Source: BOG-1112 sp964635325 (GTDB lineage: Bacteria; Bdellovibrionota_B; Oligoflexia; Oligoflexales; Bog-1112). Taken from it: a stretch of DNA of 48,145 nucleotides. The notes under the pieces are model-generated. The model ran no database searches. It was not told the DNA's origin and was given only the letters and a program-made list of their open reading frames with translations. The position numbers were made by a program, and so were the translations under genes. This document shows positions 1 through 9,170 of this stretch, one piece after another. Each line of letters opens with the position of its first letter. Position 1 is the first letter of the stretch. The stretch spans positions 1 to 48,145 of the forward strand of contig CAZWOL010000019.1 in assembly GCA_964635325.1 (NCBI GenBank), written 5' to 3'.

Positions 1-1245
1 ATTCCAGCTTCCTATGAAAGGGACTGGAGCAATGCCTAGTCGAAGAAAATGTTGATATTGTAGCTGTGTAATTGCTCCTAACTCCAATGCTTTCTTTTGG
101 TAAAAACTACAGGAGGATATTTCTGCTGGACGAGGCCATATAATGGCTGTACGTTTTACCGTAGGTATCACGCAAAGATTGCCTTCTATAAAACATTCTT
201 TTGCTGCTTCTGCATACAAATTTTGGGCATTATTGTATTCAACATTCAAATCTTCAAGCAATATCTTTTCATCCTTCGATAGGCTGTAAAGATCTCGTTC
301 TGGACCATACAAAATGCTATCAATTCTATTTGTAACCGAAACTGCATCCATGTAACGATTGTATATTGATGATATTTGCTTCGAATTAAAGTTTACAAAC
401 TTTGGTTCAATATTGCGCTGCAGCGTTTTGAGAGGAATCGTTGAAAACGAGGTTGCCACTGCATTTTCTGGCTTCATTGTTTTTATATAAGTTCTAAGAA
501 CTTTAGGAACTTCAAGGAAACGCTGGTATGGATCATCTGATGCATAATTTATGATATCAGCTAAATCAACTATACCTGTTCCCCCTAAAGCGTAGACTGA
601 TAGTCGAACTGAATTATTGGCGGCTGCTTCTTGTACAATCTTCTTGTAACTTGATTCAACGCTAGCACTCCATACCCCACCATTTGCACCTCCTTTGAAA
701 TGTGTCTCCAAACGATTCCGCTCAGACGCACTAACATTGTGAATAGTAAATAGAGCATAAACCATTACAGATTTATTTCTGTGAATAGCAACTTCTGAGC
801 CACAAGCCTGATACAGTTCCGTGTGGGAATAGCTACTAAACTCTGGCTTCAAACGTGGGTTTTTTAAGATATAGCGACCATAGTTACTACGAAAAAGGAC
901 AATCCAAGAAAAGGAGTCTGAGTGGAATGCCCGTTCGGATTCCATTTGTACCGATGTTTCGCCTTTATAGAATTTATAGCTGCCGGCAATAGAGGCAGAA
1001 AAATCGATGTGCCGATAAAAATCTTCTCGAGTTTTGACCTGTTCTAAAGATACATAAGTCGAAGTTGCACCGTCTGAATCCACTGGGCCTTCGCCATCAT
1101 GCTCGATACAATTAAGATATATCTCATCTGGTAAGTAAGGGTTGTAACCTCCCCCCATATGCAGTGGGGAGTTGGGATAATAGGCATAATTTCCAGCTAT
1201 GGAAGTACCTGATAATAACAAAGCTGCAATGATGGATCTAAGCAT
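1..1245 (-). CDS. Secreted protein of unknown function, possibly MACPF-like; cut by the window edge
   Basis: The frame is open from an ATG at 1245 to base 1, so at least 415 codons are present and the C-terminus lies outside the window. The start has a GGAAG ribosome site a few bases upstream. Residues 1-17 form a signal peptide (basic start, hydrophobic AALLLSGTSIA), so the product is exported. The mature part opens with a Gly/Tyr/Pro-rich stretch. The middle has a Cys-Gly pair near residue 150, then a long beta-rich segment with GGANGGVW, SYKKI and VYALGG motifs. This arrangement loosely recalls the core of MACPF/CDC-type pore formers and of related secreted bacterial proteins. I cannot confirm the family, and no catalytic motif is visible. 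The gene faces away from the UbiB unit and appears to be transcribed alone. Confidence 0.8.
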   Translation of the reverse strand, partial: MLRSIIAALLLSGTSIAGNYAYYPNSPLHMGGGYNPYLPDEIYLNCIEHDGEGPVDSDGATSTYVSLEQVKTREDFYRHIDFSASIAGSYKFYKGETSVQMESERAFHSDSFSWIVLFRSNYGRYILKNPRLKPEFSSYSHTELYQACGSEVAIHRNKSVMVYALFTIHNVSASERNRLETHFKGGANGGVWSASVESSYKKIVQEAAANNSVRLSVYALGGTGIVDLADIINYASDDPYQRFLEVPKVLRTYIKTMKPENAVATSFSTIPLKTLQRNIEPKFVNFNSKQISSIYNRYMDAVSVTNRIDSILYGPERDLYSLSKDEKILLEDLNVEYNNAQNLYAEAAKECFIEGNLCVIPTVKRTAIIWPRPAEISSCSFYQKKALELGAITQLQYQHFLRLGIAPVPFIGSWN

Positions 1246-1311
1246 TATTACACTTCCGGAAAATCAATATCGTTCATCGCCCGAATCTGCACAGGTGATT
1301 TACGGGAGTAA

Positions 1312-1523
1312 ATGAAATATGTCAACTCACTCTTTTGAAAATTCAAGACAGCATTTTTCAAAATTCTGCAAGCAGGAGCAAAATCAAACGACAATCTTCA
1401 GAATGTAGCGTTAGATATCAAAGGCATTGGAGAGATCTCTGTAATTTTGGACCGTACTCTACCGTGTACAATCAATTCGCTGTTGGAGTAAGAATGGAAT
1501 TCTCGAAGCGCTTCGGGTTGTCA
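1312..1523 (+). pseudogene. Decayed small gene, broken by a stop codon and a frameshift
   Basis: An ATG at 1312 follows GGGAG at good spacing, but the frame meets TGA at 1336 after eight codons. The same frame continues with gene-like sequence (LQNVALDIKGIGEISVILDR) and stops at 1489. From about 1490 the +2 frame carries NGILEALRVVIPGRAIL, which reads like a continuation of the same protein. One nonsense codon plus one indel would explain the pattern. No family is recognised. The rest of the 1246-1686 gap holds a short perfect palindrome at 1583-1600 (CGAGATTT, two-base loop, AAATCTCG) and nothing else that I can support. Confidence 0.35.
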
Positions 1524-1686
1524 TACCTGGTAGAGCGATACTCTGAGCTGTTTCATCTTTGCAAATGATTTTGTCCGCATGGCGAGATTTGTAAATCTCG
1601 TTATCAAAATGGAGATTTTCTTTGTGCGAAATTACAAAACTACGATGAACATGATGACGGCTATAATTTGACCCAAACTTTTAAGC

Positions 1687-3054
1687 CTAGTCGATGTAAG
1701 GTTGAATTGCGTGGAGCAGTAACTCACGAGGGCCAGCACGCAGACTCAACTTAGACAGGATGGTATAGACACCGATCATTTTACGATCGAGAAAGATCGC
1801 TTCACGGGGTGGTGGACGCAATCGAAAGGCAAAAATCGCATCTTTAGCAATTTCAGTGACCCGTTCCAGTAAGCGAGACTCAGCCCAAACGTAGGGATTG
1901 CTCTCACCTGCATAACGTTCTTCGAACGGTTCTATAGCAAGAAAACAGAGCTGTGCAAAAAGATCTTTGACTTTCTCACTATCATTCTCACGCATAAAAC
2001 CAAGCTGCATACCTTCTTCAAAGATAGCATCAGGATCATGTTCTAGAGCTGCTTGAATCAGATGAGCAAAGGGTTCTATATAACGTTTGGGAAAGTTTCG
2101 AACTGCACCAAAATCAAAGAGTATAACTCGATCATGCGCATGCTTGTCATCTGCAAGACGAACCTTATAATTCCCAAAGTGGGGATCTGTTTGCACTAAA
2201 CGCCACTCAAATATTTCTCTAAACATGAGCTCAACGATGCTCAAAGCAAGAGCATTGCGACGCTTTTGATCGAGTCGTGCAAGATCAAGACTATCGATCG
2301 ACACGCCTTCTTCAAATGACAGAGCCAACAGACGTTTGGTACTAAACTCCGGATAGACGCGGGGCACTATAAAGCGAGGATCGTCCTTTAGCTGCTCACC
2401 AAACCACTGCGTCTGTTCGAGCTCTCGCAGGTAATCGATCTCATAGTGAAGCATCATGCGTATTTCACGGAAAATCTCATCAAAGTCCGACCCCTTTGGG
2501 GCCAGATGTGAGACTGAGAGAATGGTCTTGAGCGAGCGCAAGTCGCTATCGATCGCTGCATCCACTCCGGGATACTGAACCTTAAGAGCTAGCAACTCAC
2601 CACTTGCTTTGACTTTTGCTTTGTATACCTGACCCATCGAGGCTGCTGCAATGGGGACAGGATCAATATCAAGCTGAGCAAAGCGTTCGGGACCCAATTG
2701 AGTACGAATGCATTTTTCCATCTCCTCCCAGACGACGGGACTAGAGTCAGACTGCAAGGCTTTGAGAACCTGATTGATCTGTGGTGGAAAGAAATGCTCG
2801 CCGTACATCGAAAGCATCTGACCTGCTTTCATGATGCTACCTTTGAGCTTACCGAGTTCTTCGACGAGGTTAGACGCCTGCGAAAGTAGAAAGTCTTGGA
2901 GACGTTTTTCTTTGCCCTCGCTTGAGCTTACGAGATCCGCAATCTTCATTCCCGCAAGACGAGTTCCTGTCGCTACGGTTAGATTAAAAAGTGACATCCC
3001 TCGAGAGAAGGCATTAGACGGTATTTTTTTGAGTTCTTTTTTTTTCTTCTTCAT
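1687..3054 (-). CDS. ABC1/AarF (UbiB) family atypical kinase
   Basis: This is a protein-kinase-like ABC1/ADCK/UbiB member. The family supports ubiquinone or isoprenoid-lipid metabolism, usually at the inner membrane. Near the N-terminus (about residue 76) is the signature KxGQ motif (KAGQ), which marks this family instead of a normal glycine-rich loop. The Ala-rich nucleotide loop AAASMGQVY, the catalytic-loop variant QTDPHFGN and the metal-binding LFDFG follow in order. The start is uncertain: ATG at 3054 opens a Lys-rich N-terminus, while an in-frame TTG at 3078 would add eight residues; neither has a well-spaced ribosome site. It is the last gene of a minus-strand unit, close behind the lipoprotein gene at 3093. 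No other ubiquinone genes are nearby, so the substrate is unknown. Confidence 0.9.
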   Translation of the reverse strand: MKKKKKELKKIPSNAFSRGMSLFNLTVATGTRLAGMKIADLVSSSEGKEKRLQDFLLSQASNLVEELGKLKGSIMKAGQMLSMYGEHFFPPQINQVLKALQSDSSPVVWEEMEKCIRTQLGPERFAQLDIDPVPIAAASMGQVYKAKVKASGELLALKVQYPGVDAAIDSDLRSLKTILSVSHLAPKGSDFDEIFREIRMMLHYEIDYLRELEQTQWFGEQLKDDPRFIVPRVYPEFSTKRLLALSFEEGVSIDSLDLARLDQKRRNALALSIVELMFREIFEWRLVQTDPHFGNYKVRLADDKHAHDRVILFDFGAVRNFPKRYIEPFAHLIQAALEHDPDAIFEEGMQLGFMRENDSEKVKDLFAQLCFLAIEPFEERYAGESNPYVWAESRLLERVTEIAKDAIFAFRLRPPPREAIFLDRKMIGVYTILSKLSLRAGPRELLLHAIQPYID

Positions 3055-3092
3055 CCCTACAAGATAACGGAAAACCAAGATCTAGACAAAAG

Positions 3093-3857
3093 CTATTGCA
3101 GATGTCCCGCATTGCGAGCTTTGAGAAAGCCGCTGACCTTCTCTTTGTCATCACTACCGCTTGTACTTTGGATTTGTGCGTTTATTTTTGAGGCTGCTTC
3201 GCTAAAAGCTGGGTTCGTCTGTCCAGATATCTGTGCAGCATCAACAAGATTTTGGATGATCGCTTGGGCATCTTCAATGGTCATTGAGGCGAGAACATTT
3301 GGATCCAAGGCCCCCGAGCTGGTCTTTACAGTAAACTGATTGATGTACATAATTGAATAGGCCATCTGATACAAAATAAGCTGCAGCTCAGCACTGGCTC
3401 CATAGAAAGATGTACCTTTGGTACGCTCCACTTTCGGCATTGCAAGCAATATGGTCCGAGCTTGTTTCATTTTTGCAAGTATGGGTTGGAAAGCAGCTAG
3501 ATTGTTTGGATCTGGCGTCGGAAGAAAACCTGAGATCTTGTCAAAGAGCCCCGAAGAGGATCCCGTGTTGAGTTGCGACAAATTAGTCAGCGAAAACTGC
3601 GCTTGTGCAGCATAGGTTGCACCTAGACGAGGGTAACGAAAGTAAGCGAGAGGGTCGTCTGCAATCAAAGCTTCAAGCAGACGCTGTGCTTCATCATAGT
3701 CACCTTCGTTCAAAGCAATCATAGCCTTTTCATCATCGCTCTGCGAAGTGCAGACTTTGAAAATCTTCGTTGCTGTACAATAGAGCGTATTGGACTGGCC
3801 GCAGTGACTTAGAAACAAAAAGAACAGAAATTTGTAAAAATTAGCTATGCGCATCAA
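3093..3857 (-). CDS. Probable lipoprotein with TPR-like helical content, unknown function
   Basis: The first 20 residues form an export signal ending in LSHC. This would be a lipobox with an unusual His at -1, so lipidation is likely but not certain. After it comes a helical region; residues 45-75 (DYDEAQRLLEALIADDPLAYFRYPRLG) resemble a tetratricopeptide-like repeat. The rest is Ala/Gln-rich and helical. The start codon overlaps the stop of the upstream barrel gene in an ATGA arrangement, which indicates translational coupling. A barrel protein and its coupled lipoprotein probably act together at the outer membrane. No enzymatic motif is seen. Confidence 0.75.
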   Translation of the reverse strand: MMRIANFYKFLFFLFLSHCGQSNTLYCTATKIFKVCTSQSDDEKAMIALNEGDYDEAQRLLEALIADDPLAYFRYPRLGATYAAQAQFSLTNLSQLNTGSSSGLFDKISGFLPTPDPNNLAAFQPILAKMKQARTILLAMPKVERTKGTSFYGASAELQLILYQMAYSIMYINQFTVKTSSGALDPNVLASMTIEDAQAIIQNLVDAAQISGQTNPAFSEAASKINAQIQSTSGSDDKEKVSGFLKARNAGHLQ

Positions 3858-4954
3858 AAGTATGTTCCTAAGGCAAGAGAAACAACATAGATCCTACGTG
3901 GGTCAACTCCTATATGATCACCATATTCACGTGTGTATTGTGCGAGCGAAAGTTTAAGCAAAAAAAGATCAAGCTCCACCCCATAGCTTGGAGAGCCTTG
4001 ATAGATACCAGTCGCAAGACCTAAAACACGACGAATAACGATTTTGCTTCCGACATAAACACGTTTAAAGAGTGGTTCCTGGTAGGCATTTGTAAGATCT
4101 CTGTAATCTGCAGAAATATGAATGGCATCTGCATAAGAATGAAGCGTAAGACCTACACCCACATTGTAAGCTCTTAGCGTTGGTGCGTTTTCAACTGGTG
4201 CAGACAGTTTCATAGGTGTGATATTGGCAAGCGTAGCACCTAGTCTCAAATCTAGGAAATCTCCAGTTCTAAAAAGCAAGAGCCCAGCATCCATCCCATA
4301 GGCCTTTGCAGGATTGCTGAGATTTTGACTTTGAAATTGTTCTTTAGCACTAGATGCAGCTGCCTGATCCGTTACATCGATATCGACAGCACCCTGAGTG
4401 ATCATCAAATATTTTGCGGTGAGTCCTAAGCTTAAAAAAGAAGATAGCTGACCAGCTACTGAAGCCAACGCTCCACCATAAGCTTCATTGTTAAAAATCA
4501 ACTTGGGTGTCCCGGCGCCTCTTGCTGGATCACCATTGCGCCAAATTTTGATATCAGGTTGGGTATTTGCAAATAGAGCGAGGCCAAAGTGACGGGTGAT
4601 AAAACTCATGACTTCGGAAAGACCAAGATGCAAAGGATTGTCAAAGACCAAATCGATAAATTCTTGTGGGGTTTTTTTCTGCAATGCACTTGAATCTTTT
4701 GCCATACTACGCACGAGGTCAACAGACTGTGCACCTGGATAAAACGAAGTACGTAGGCCCATCCACCTAAAATTTTTGCGACCAAGACAGAGCAAAGCAG
4801 GATTTGCTGCTGGAATATCATTTTGCGTAGACCAAGTCAGTACAGCTCCACCACCTGCAAGATCAAATGGGTCCATGGTCCATGGTTCATGCGTTAGACC
4901 CATTGCCTCACTGGCTAGCGTGAAAATTCCTAAAATAAGGGCTCGTCTGAGCAC
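3854..4954 (-). CDS. Outer-membrane beta-barrel protein, unknown function
   Basis: The protein has a cleavable signal peptide (residues 1-17, LILGIFTLASEAMG) followed by alternating amphipathic strands over its whole length, and it ends in an aromatic residue (LALGTYF) as outer-membrane barrels do. The N-terminal motif with AANPALL is typical of the conserved N-terminus of FadL/PorV/UPF0164-like barrels. The start is GTG at 4954, supported by CGGAGG nine bases upstream. It is the first gene of the minus-strand unit with the coupled lipoprotein and the UbiB-like kinase, and it is divergent from the PilZ gene. A transport or secretion-accessory role is possible, but no substrate can be inferred. 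Confidence 0.75.
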   Translation of the reverse strand: MLRRALILGIFTLASEAMGLTHEPWTMDPFDLAGGGAVLTWSTQNDIPAANPALLCLGRKNFRWMGLRTSFYPGAQSVDLVRSMAKDSSALQKKTPQEFIDLVFDNPLHLGLSEVMSFITRHFGLALFANTQPDIKIWRNGDPARGAGTPKLIFNNEAYGGALASVAGQLSSFLSLGLTAKYLMITQGAVDIDVTDQAAASSAKEQFQSQNLSNPAKAYGMDAGLLLFRTGDFLDLRLGATLANITPMKLSAPVENAPTLRAYNVGVGLTLHSYADAIHISADYRDLTNAYQEPLFKRVYVGSKIVIRRVLGLATGIYQGSPSYGVELDLFLLKLSLAQYTREYGDHIGVDPRRIYVVSLALGTYF

Positions 4955-5076
4955 TGAACAAGGCCTCCGAAAGCAGATTTTAGCCTTATTAAATTCGGAA
5001 CTTAGCTAGCAACTCTGAAGCTATTCTCATGCGGCAAAATTTTCCGACGATCAAGCTAGGAGAGAAATTCTTATAA

Positions 5077-5853
5077 GTGGGTTCAATGTTTAGACTCTTT
5101 CTTATTGAGCAGCTGCGCAAAGGAGGCAAAAAAACTCCCGGACGTGCGAAGCTGCCTGAAAAACAATACAGGAATCGTCGCATCTACGAGCGATTTAACA
5201 TCGATCACAAGCACATTTCGCTCCTTAATGACCAAGACATACTTCTGATTCGGGATATTTCGAGTGGGGGTTTTTGCTGTGAGGTTGGTGAACGCTGTTT
5301 TGGACGTCTAAAGGTTGGAGACGTATATTTGTGTCGCATACGCTATGCAAAAGAGATTTTTGAAATCAAGGCGAGTGTAAATTGGAAGAGTAAGGGTTTT
5401 ATTGGATTCGCTATTATAGATGCTCCACCAAAGGTCCAAAACTTCATAGAAAGAATACTCACACCTGCACGTATTGGTGCCTCATTACAAGAATTAGATC
5501 CCTCATTGCAAGAACGTAAGTTTATGCATCCTGTTGCACGCTTTCACGGGGAACAGCAGAGCCAGTTGGTTGTTTGGGATGACTCCGATGGAGCTCTACA
5601 TTCCTGGTACTTTGAGTACCAAGATCGCTATTTCACATGGAATCACAGCAGCGGTATCGAAAGCGGCATACTGCTCAACCATAAGAATTCCTCACTTGCG
5701 AGCCCCTGGGAGAGCGAACGAAAACGACACGCGAAAGTCGATGAGACACTGAAGCAATTTGTTTCGGATGTCTTCATGGCTTTGAATTACGCTCGCAGCG
5801 AAGATCTTGTTGCATCATTGCATGTGACCGCAAAAGAGGATCCTTCAAAGTAA
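5077..5853 (+). CDS. PilZ-domain protein (cyclic-di-GMP receptor)
   Basis: Residues about 32-125 form a PilZ domain. Both cyclic-di-GMP-binding motifs are intact: RxxxR (R35-IYE-R39) and DxSxxG (D60-IS-SGG65). The protein should therefore bind the second messenger. The C-terminal half (residues 125-258) has no family I recognise; it is Trp/Tyr-rich in the middle and may be the output region. There is no signal peptide or membrane segment, so it is cytoplasmic. The start is GTG at 5077, 13 bases after AGGAGAG; an ATG three codons later is an alternative but lies further from that site. A TAA immediately precedes the GTG in frame. The gene is divergent from the barrel operon. Confidence 0.85.
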   Translation: MGSMFRLFLIEQLRKGGKKTPGRAKLPEKQYRNRRIYERFNIDHKHISLLNDQDILLIRDISSGGFCCEVGERCFGRLKVGDVYLCRIRYAKEIFEIKASVNWKSKGFIGFAIIDAPPKVQNFIERILTPARIGASLQELDPSLQERKFMHPVARFHGEQQSQLVVWDDSDGALHSWYFEYQDRYFTWNHSSGIESGILLNHKNSSLASPWESERKRHAKVDETLKQFVSDVFMALNYARSEDLVASLHVTAKEDPSK

Positions 5854-5970
5854 GACCTCCGAATCGACGCCTTCTTGGCGAAGGGCTCGATACAGGCCTT
5901 TCTTCGAGATAGGCAGGGCCCCCAAAAAATGTTAGAAGTCCTTCCAATCCAGGAAAAATGGAAGACACAT

Positions 5971-7263
5971 ATGCAAAATCAAGGTCCTGCAAATATACAT
6001 CTCAAAATCGAGTCACAAGCCTTTGGTGGTTATGGAGTTGGGCGACACGATGGCAAAGTCTACTTTGTTCCTGATACCATCCAAGGGGACGAAGTTCTCG
6101 TTCGGATCACCGAGTCGAAAAAAAACTTTGCCTATGCATCTGTTATTGAAGTTTTGAGTCCGAGCAAACTCCGCATCGCCTCACTTTGCAAGTTTGATAG
6201 CGAATGCGGAGGATGTCAGTGGCAGAGTGTTCCCTATGAGCAGCAACTCGTCTTCAAAGAAGCCTTTCTCCGTGATGCTTTGTATCGCACTGGGAAAATC
6301 ACTCTCGAGAAAGAGATACATATTCATCATGCAAATTCGGAGTACTATCGCAATAGAGCACTCTTTCGTGGCACCATTGACGACAAAGGTTGTATTCGTA
6401 TTGGGTTTATGGAACGAGCCTCTCATACTCAGGTTCCTATAGATCATTGTCGCAACGTAGACCCCCTAATCAATCGCTTCATTAGCGAACTGATGCAGCT
6501 TAAGACCAAAACCAAAGCACAAAAATTTCGCATGGAAGTGCAGGTACTGCCTGCTGCTCAAGCTCAGGGAGAACCCCCTCTCGTAATTGTGCTGCATGCA
6601 CTGCATGGAGTAGATGCTTTGCGCTCCTTGCAAAAGAGCTTAGTTAATATCAGTTCTGTGCGTTGGGTAGGTTTTGCAACCGAGCTCACTAAAGCTCCTG
6701 TCGTTTTGTGGGAACGTGACCTTGATCTTGACTTTTACACCTGCCCCGGAAATTTTCAGCAAGTGCACCTTACACTGAATCATAAAGTTCGACGTCTTAT
6801 CAAAACTTTTGCAGAACACAACGCAGTGCACTCGGTTCTGGATCTCTTCTGTGGATCCGGCAACCTCTCTCTTGGACTTGCACAAGGGCGCAAGATTCTT
6901 GGTGTCGAACAAGTTAGCAGCGCTATTCGTGTAGCAAAGATGAATGTCTCAGCCAATCACATCCATTCTGCAAGTTATGTTTGTGCTCCTGCACAGCGTT
7001 TTTTGCAGGAACAAGCACGAGAAGCAAAGTCTTACGACCTTCTTATTGCAGATCCACCTCGCGCAGGCATGAAGGAGTGCATTCCTCTTTTAGTAGAGCT
7101 AGGCCCACGTTTCATTGCCTACATGAGTTGTGACCCAGTCACTCTAGCACGAGACCTAAAAGAGCTGTTAGGGAGCTATGAGATTCTTGACACGCACCTT
7201 CTGGACTTCTTCCCCAATACCTATCACTTGGAAAGCCTTGTATTTCTAAAGCGTTCAAACTAG
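5971..7263 (+). CDS. rlmD: 23S rRNA (uracil-C5)-methyltransferase, RlmD/TrmA family
   Basis: This SAM-dependent enzyme makes 5-methyluridine in 23S rRNA (position 1939 in E. coli for RlmD). Domain order is an N-terminal TRAM RNA-binding domain (ending VPDTIQGDEV), a 4Fe-4S cysteine cluster (CKFDSECGGCQ), then a Rossmann methyltransferase with DLFCGSGNLSLGLA, DPPRAGM and the catalytic-Cys loop YMSCDP. The C-terminal NTYHLESL holds the Glu that acts as general base. The ATG at 5971 has GGAAGA six bases upstream; ATG 5929 is in frame and would add 14 residues. Its stop codon overlaps that of the convergent permease gene. RlmD is the closest assignment; RlmC or a tRNA-specific relative cannot be excluded. 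Confidence 0.9.
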   Translation: MQNQGPANIHLKIESQAFGGYGVGRHDGKVYFVPDTIQGDEVLVRITESKKNFAYASVIEVLSPSKLRIASLCKFDSECGGCQWQSVPYEQQLVFKEAFLRDALYRTGKITLEKEIHIHHANSEYYRNRALFRGTIDDKGCIRIGFMERASHTQVPIDHCRNVDPLINRFISELMQLKTKTKAQKFRMEVQVLPAAQAQGEPPLVIVLHALHGVDALRSLQKSLVNISSVRWVGFATELTKAPVVLWERDLDLDFYTCPGNFQQVHLTLNHKVRRLIKTFAEHNAVHSVLDLFCGSGNLSLGLAQGRKILGVEQVSSAIRVAKMNVSANHIHSASYVCAPAQRFLQEQAREAKSYDLLIADPPRAGMKECIPLLVELGPRFIAYMSCDPVTLARDLKELLGSYEILDTHLLDFFPNTYHLESLVFLKRSN

Positions 7264-8045
7264 AAAATACGACGCATCTGCAGATAGCTTAAGAAGTAGT
7301 CACTCACAAGAATAACCACGAGAGAAATTACGACCGCATCGGTAGTTGCTCGTCCGACACCACGCGCACCTCCCGATGCTTGAAAGCCCTTGTAGCAGCA
7401 TATAGAAGAATAAATAGCACCGAAGATTGCCGCTTTTTGCAATCCTTCTATCACGTCTTTGGGTTTATTTATCCATTGAATACGCTCTTGAAAGACCCCC
7501 ACATCGATATCAAATAGCAACACACCTACAACAAAAGCAGAGAAGACACCAACAATCACAAAAAAACCTGACAGTAGTGGTACCATCAAAATCGAAGCGA
7601 GTACTCGTGGGCTTGCAAGGTAACCAATCGGATTGACAGACATCACCCGCATAGCATCAAGCTGTTCATTGATCTTCATATTCGCAATTTCTGCAGCCAT
7701 AGCCGAACCAGCACGACCCGTGACAAGAAAAGCACCCAGGACTGGAGCGAGTTCTTTTGACAAAGCAAAAGCAGCTGCTGCTCCAATTAAGGATTCAACT
7801 CCGAAGGTTCGAAAGATATTGCCAAACTGTATACCAAACACCCCCCCCACCATGATTGCAGCAAGCACGATGATCGCAAAGCTACGTACACCAATAAATT
7901 CCATCTGTGCGATGAGCAATTTAAAATCAATAGCAGGCACAAAAATCTGACGCAATGCCGAATAGGTGAAAGAAAAATATCGTTCAACACCAAGGCCACC
8001 CTGCCTTAGAGAACGTCCCAATGATGAAATAGCATGACCTAGCAC
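7260..8045 (-). CDS. MlaE-type ABC transporter permease
   Basis: The protein is a permease of the MlaE family, the inner-membrane subunit of lipid or organic-solvent transporters that move phospholipids between membranes. About five or six hydrophobic segments are visible, and the conserved core SKELAPVLGAFLVTGRAGSA..AEIANMKINEQLDAM is present. The length (261 residues) is normal for the family. The start is GTG at 8045 with AGGAG eight bases upstream. The usual partners, an ATPase (MlaF) and an MCE substrate-binding protein (MlaD), are not in this window. The final CTAG is shared with the convergent methyltransferase, so the two stop codons overlap. Confidence 0.9.
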   Translation of the reverse strand: MLGHAISSLGRSLRQGGLGVERYFSFTYSALRQIFVPAIDFKLLIAQMEFIGVRSFAIIVLAAIMVGGVFGIQFGNIFRTFGVESLIGAAAAFALSKELAPVLGAFLVTGRAGSAMAAEIANMKINEQLDAMRVMSVNPIGYLASPRVLASILMVPLLSGFFVIVGVFSAFVVGVLLFDIDVGVFQERIQWINKPKDVIEGLQKAAIFGAIYSSICCYKGFQASGGARGVGRATTDAVVISLVVILVSDYFLSYLQMRRIF

Positions 8046-8109
8046 CTTCGAAACTCCTGCTCGGATTCTTCTGAAAGGGCTAGTATAGCATTTCTAGGAG
8101 TAGTTTTCG

Positions 8110-8679
8110 TTAGGGAGTTGTAGGCTTAACGGTGGCGATCCAACCATCGAGGCGTTTGCGAGGAACAATCTTCATAGACAAAGCGGAAGTCTTTACAAAG
8201 CGGTGCTCTGCAATCTCTGCCCAATCACCTTGGATGAGCACGACCACTGGATCACCAACCTGGTATTTAGCAACGACAGCACTAGCTTCATTCGCATCGG
8301 CATAGCATTGCGTTCCATCTGACAAAATGTAACGCACCTCTCGCTGTTCACCAACAGGAGCTGACCCAGCTGCGACTGCGTCAGTAGGAGCTGCTGCTTC
8401 ATCAGCTCCAGCATCAAGTTCAGAATCCGCACCTTCTGCTGAATCTGCTTCTGCTGTAGCTGCACCGTCTGCTGCTGGAGCAGCTTCATCCGTCGTAGCT
8501 GCAGCTTCTGCAGGAGCTCCATCTGCAGCAGGCTCAGGCGCAGCTGCAGCATCGGCACTTGCTTTTTCATCAGCCGCAACTGGCTCTTGAGCTTCTGGTG
8601 CATTCGAGCACGCAGCACCGTAAAAAAACAGGCCAAATAAGAGTATAAACATTTTTTTTGTTAGACGAGGGAAATGCAT
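8110..8679 (-). CDS. Lipoprotein with Ala/Glu/Asp-rich linker and SH3-like C-terminal domain
   Basis: A signal peptide ends in the lipobox GAAC at about residue 24, so the protein is a lipoprotein. Residues 25-110 are a low-complexity linker made almost entirely of Ala, Glu, Asp and Pro, which probably spans periplasm or peptidoglycan. Residues 115-189 resemble a bacterial SH3-like fold (GTQCYADANEAS, QVGDPVVVLIQGDWAEI), a module that often binds cell-wall peptides. The start ATG has AAGGAAG just upstream. It is divergent from bolA. The GCT/GCA-rich repeat makes the other reading frames look open over several hundred bases; they are shadows. Confidence 0.75.
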   Translation of the reverse strand: MHFPRLTKKMFILLFGLFFYGAACSNAPEAQEPVAADEKASADAAAAPEPAADGAPAEAAATTDEAAPAADGAATAEADSAEGADSELDAGADEAAAPTDAVAAGSAPVGEQREVRYILSDGTQCYADANEASAVVAKYQVGDPVVVLIQGDWAEIAEHRFVKTSALSMKIVPRKRLDGWIATVKPTTP

Positions 8680-8834
8680 ATTGCTTCCTTTCCACTGATG
8701 AGAACGCTACTGTCCTCTCGGGCTTGATCGGCGCCTTGCAGAAATCCTTAAGAACAAAAGTATTAGACCTTGCCATTTCAGGGGTTTTTCTTTATGAAGA
8801 TTTCGGAAAAGCCATAATTCGAAAGGAATTCAAC

Positions 8835-9062
8835 ATGCTAAGCGACCAAGAGATTAAAAATCGGTTGGAAACTGAATTTCCCAACTCCGACATCATTGCA
8901 AATGACCTCACAGGAGGAGGAGATCACTGGGAAGTTAAGATCAAAAGCTCACTCTTTCAGGGCAAGAGCCTTGTTGAGCAGCATCAGATGGTCTACAAGG
9001 CCCTCGGAAGCTGGATGAAAAAAGAAATTCATGCCTTACGCTTGCTGACCTCTGAGAAATAA
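8835..9062 (+). CDS. BolA/IbaG family protein
   Basis: This 75-residue protein has the BolA fold pattern: an N-terminal helix (SDQEIKNRLETEFP), a central strand (GGGDHWEVKI), and the helix-strand core FQGKSLVEQHQMVYKAL followed by HALRLLT. BolA proteins partner monothiol glutaredoxins in iron-sulfur trafficking. No glutaredoxin gene is adjacent. The short form without an N-terminal extension is closer to IbaG/YrbA than to E. coli BolA. ATG at 8835 follows AAGGAA at six bases; the frame is open upstream, but that part does not look coding. A hairpin (ATTGGATA-TTC-TATCCAAT, 9078-9096) follows the gene and may end transcription, although its T-run starts about 15 bases later. Confidence 0.85.
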   Translation: MLSDQEIKNRLETEFPNSDIIANDLTGGGDHWEVKIKSSLFQGKSLVEQHQMVYKALGSWMKKEIHALRLLTSEK

Positions 9063-9170
9063 CTCCGACCTCACCTCATTGGATATTCTATCCAATTGAA
9101 ATAACTAGATCCCTAAACATTTTTTTCAATTTTTTAAATCGCATTCCGAAAGCCCTTGTGGAGGTTTGCG

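Noticed and set aside
8193..8636. Long Gln/Leu-rich open frame on the minus strand
   Set aside because: It is a shifted frame of the GCT/GCA-rich linker in the Ala-rich lipoprotein gene; it has no start signal and is pure low complexity.
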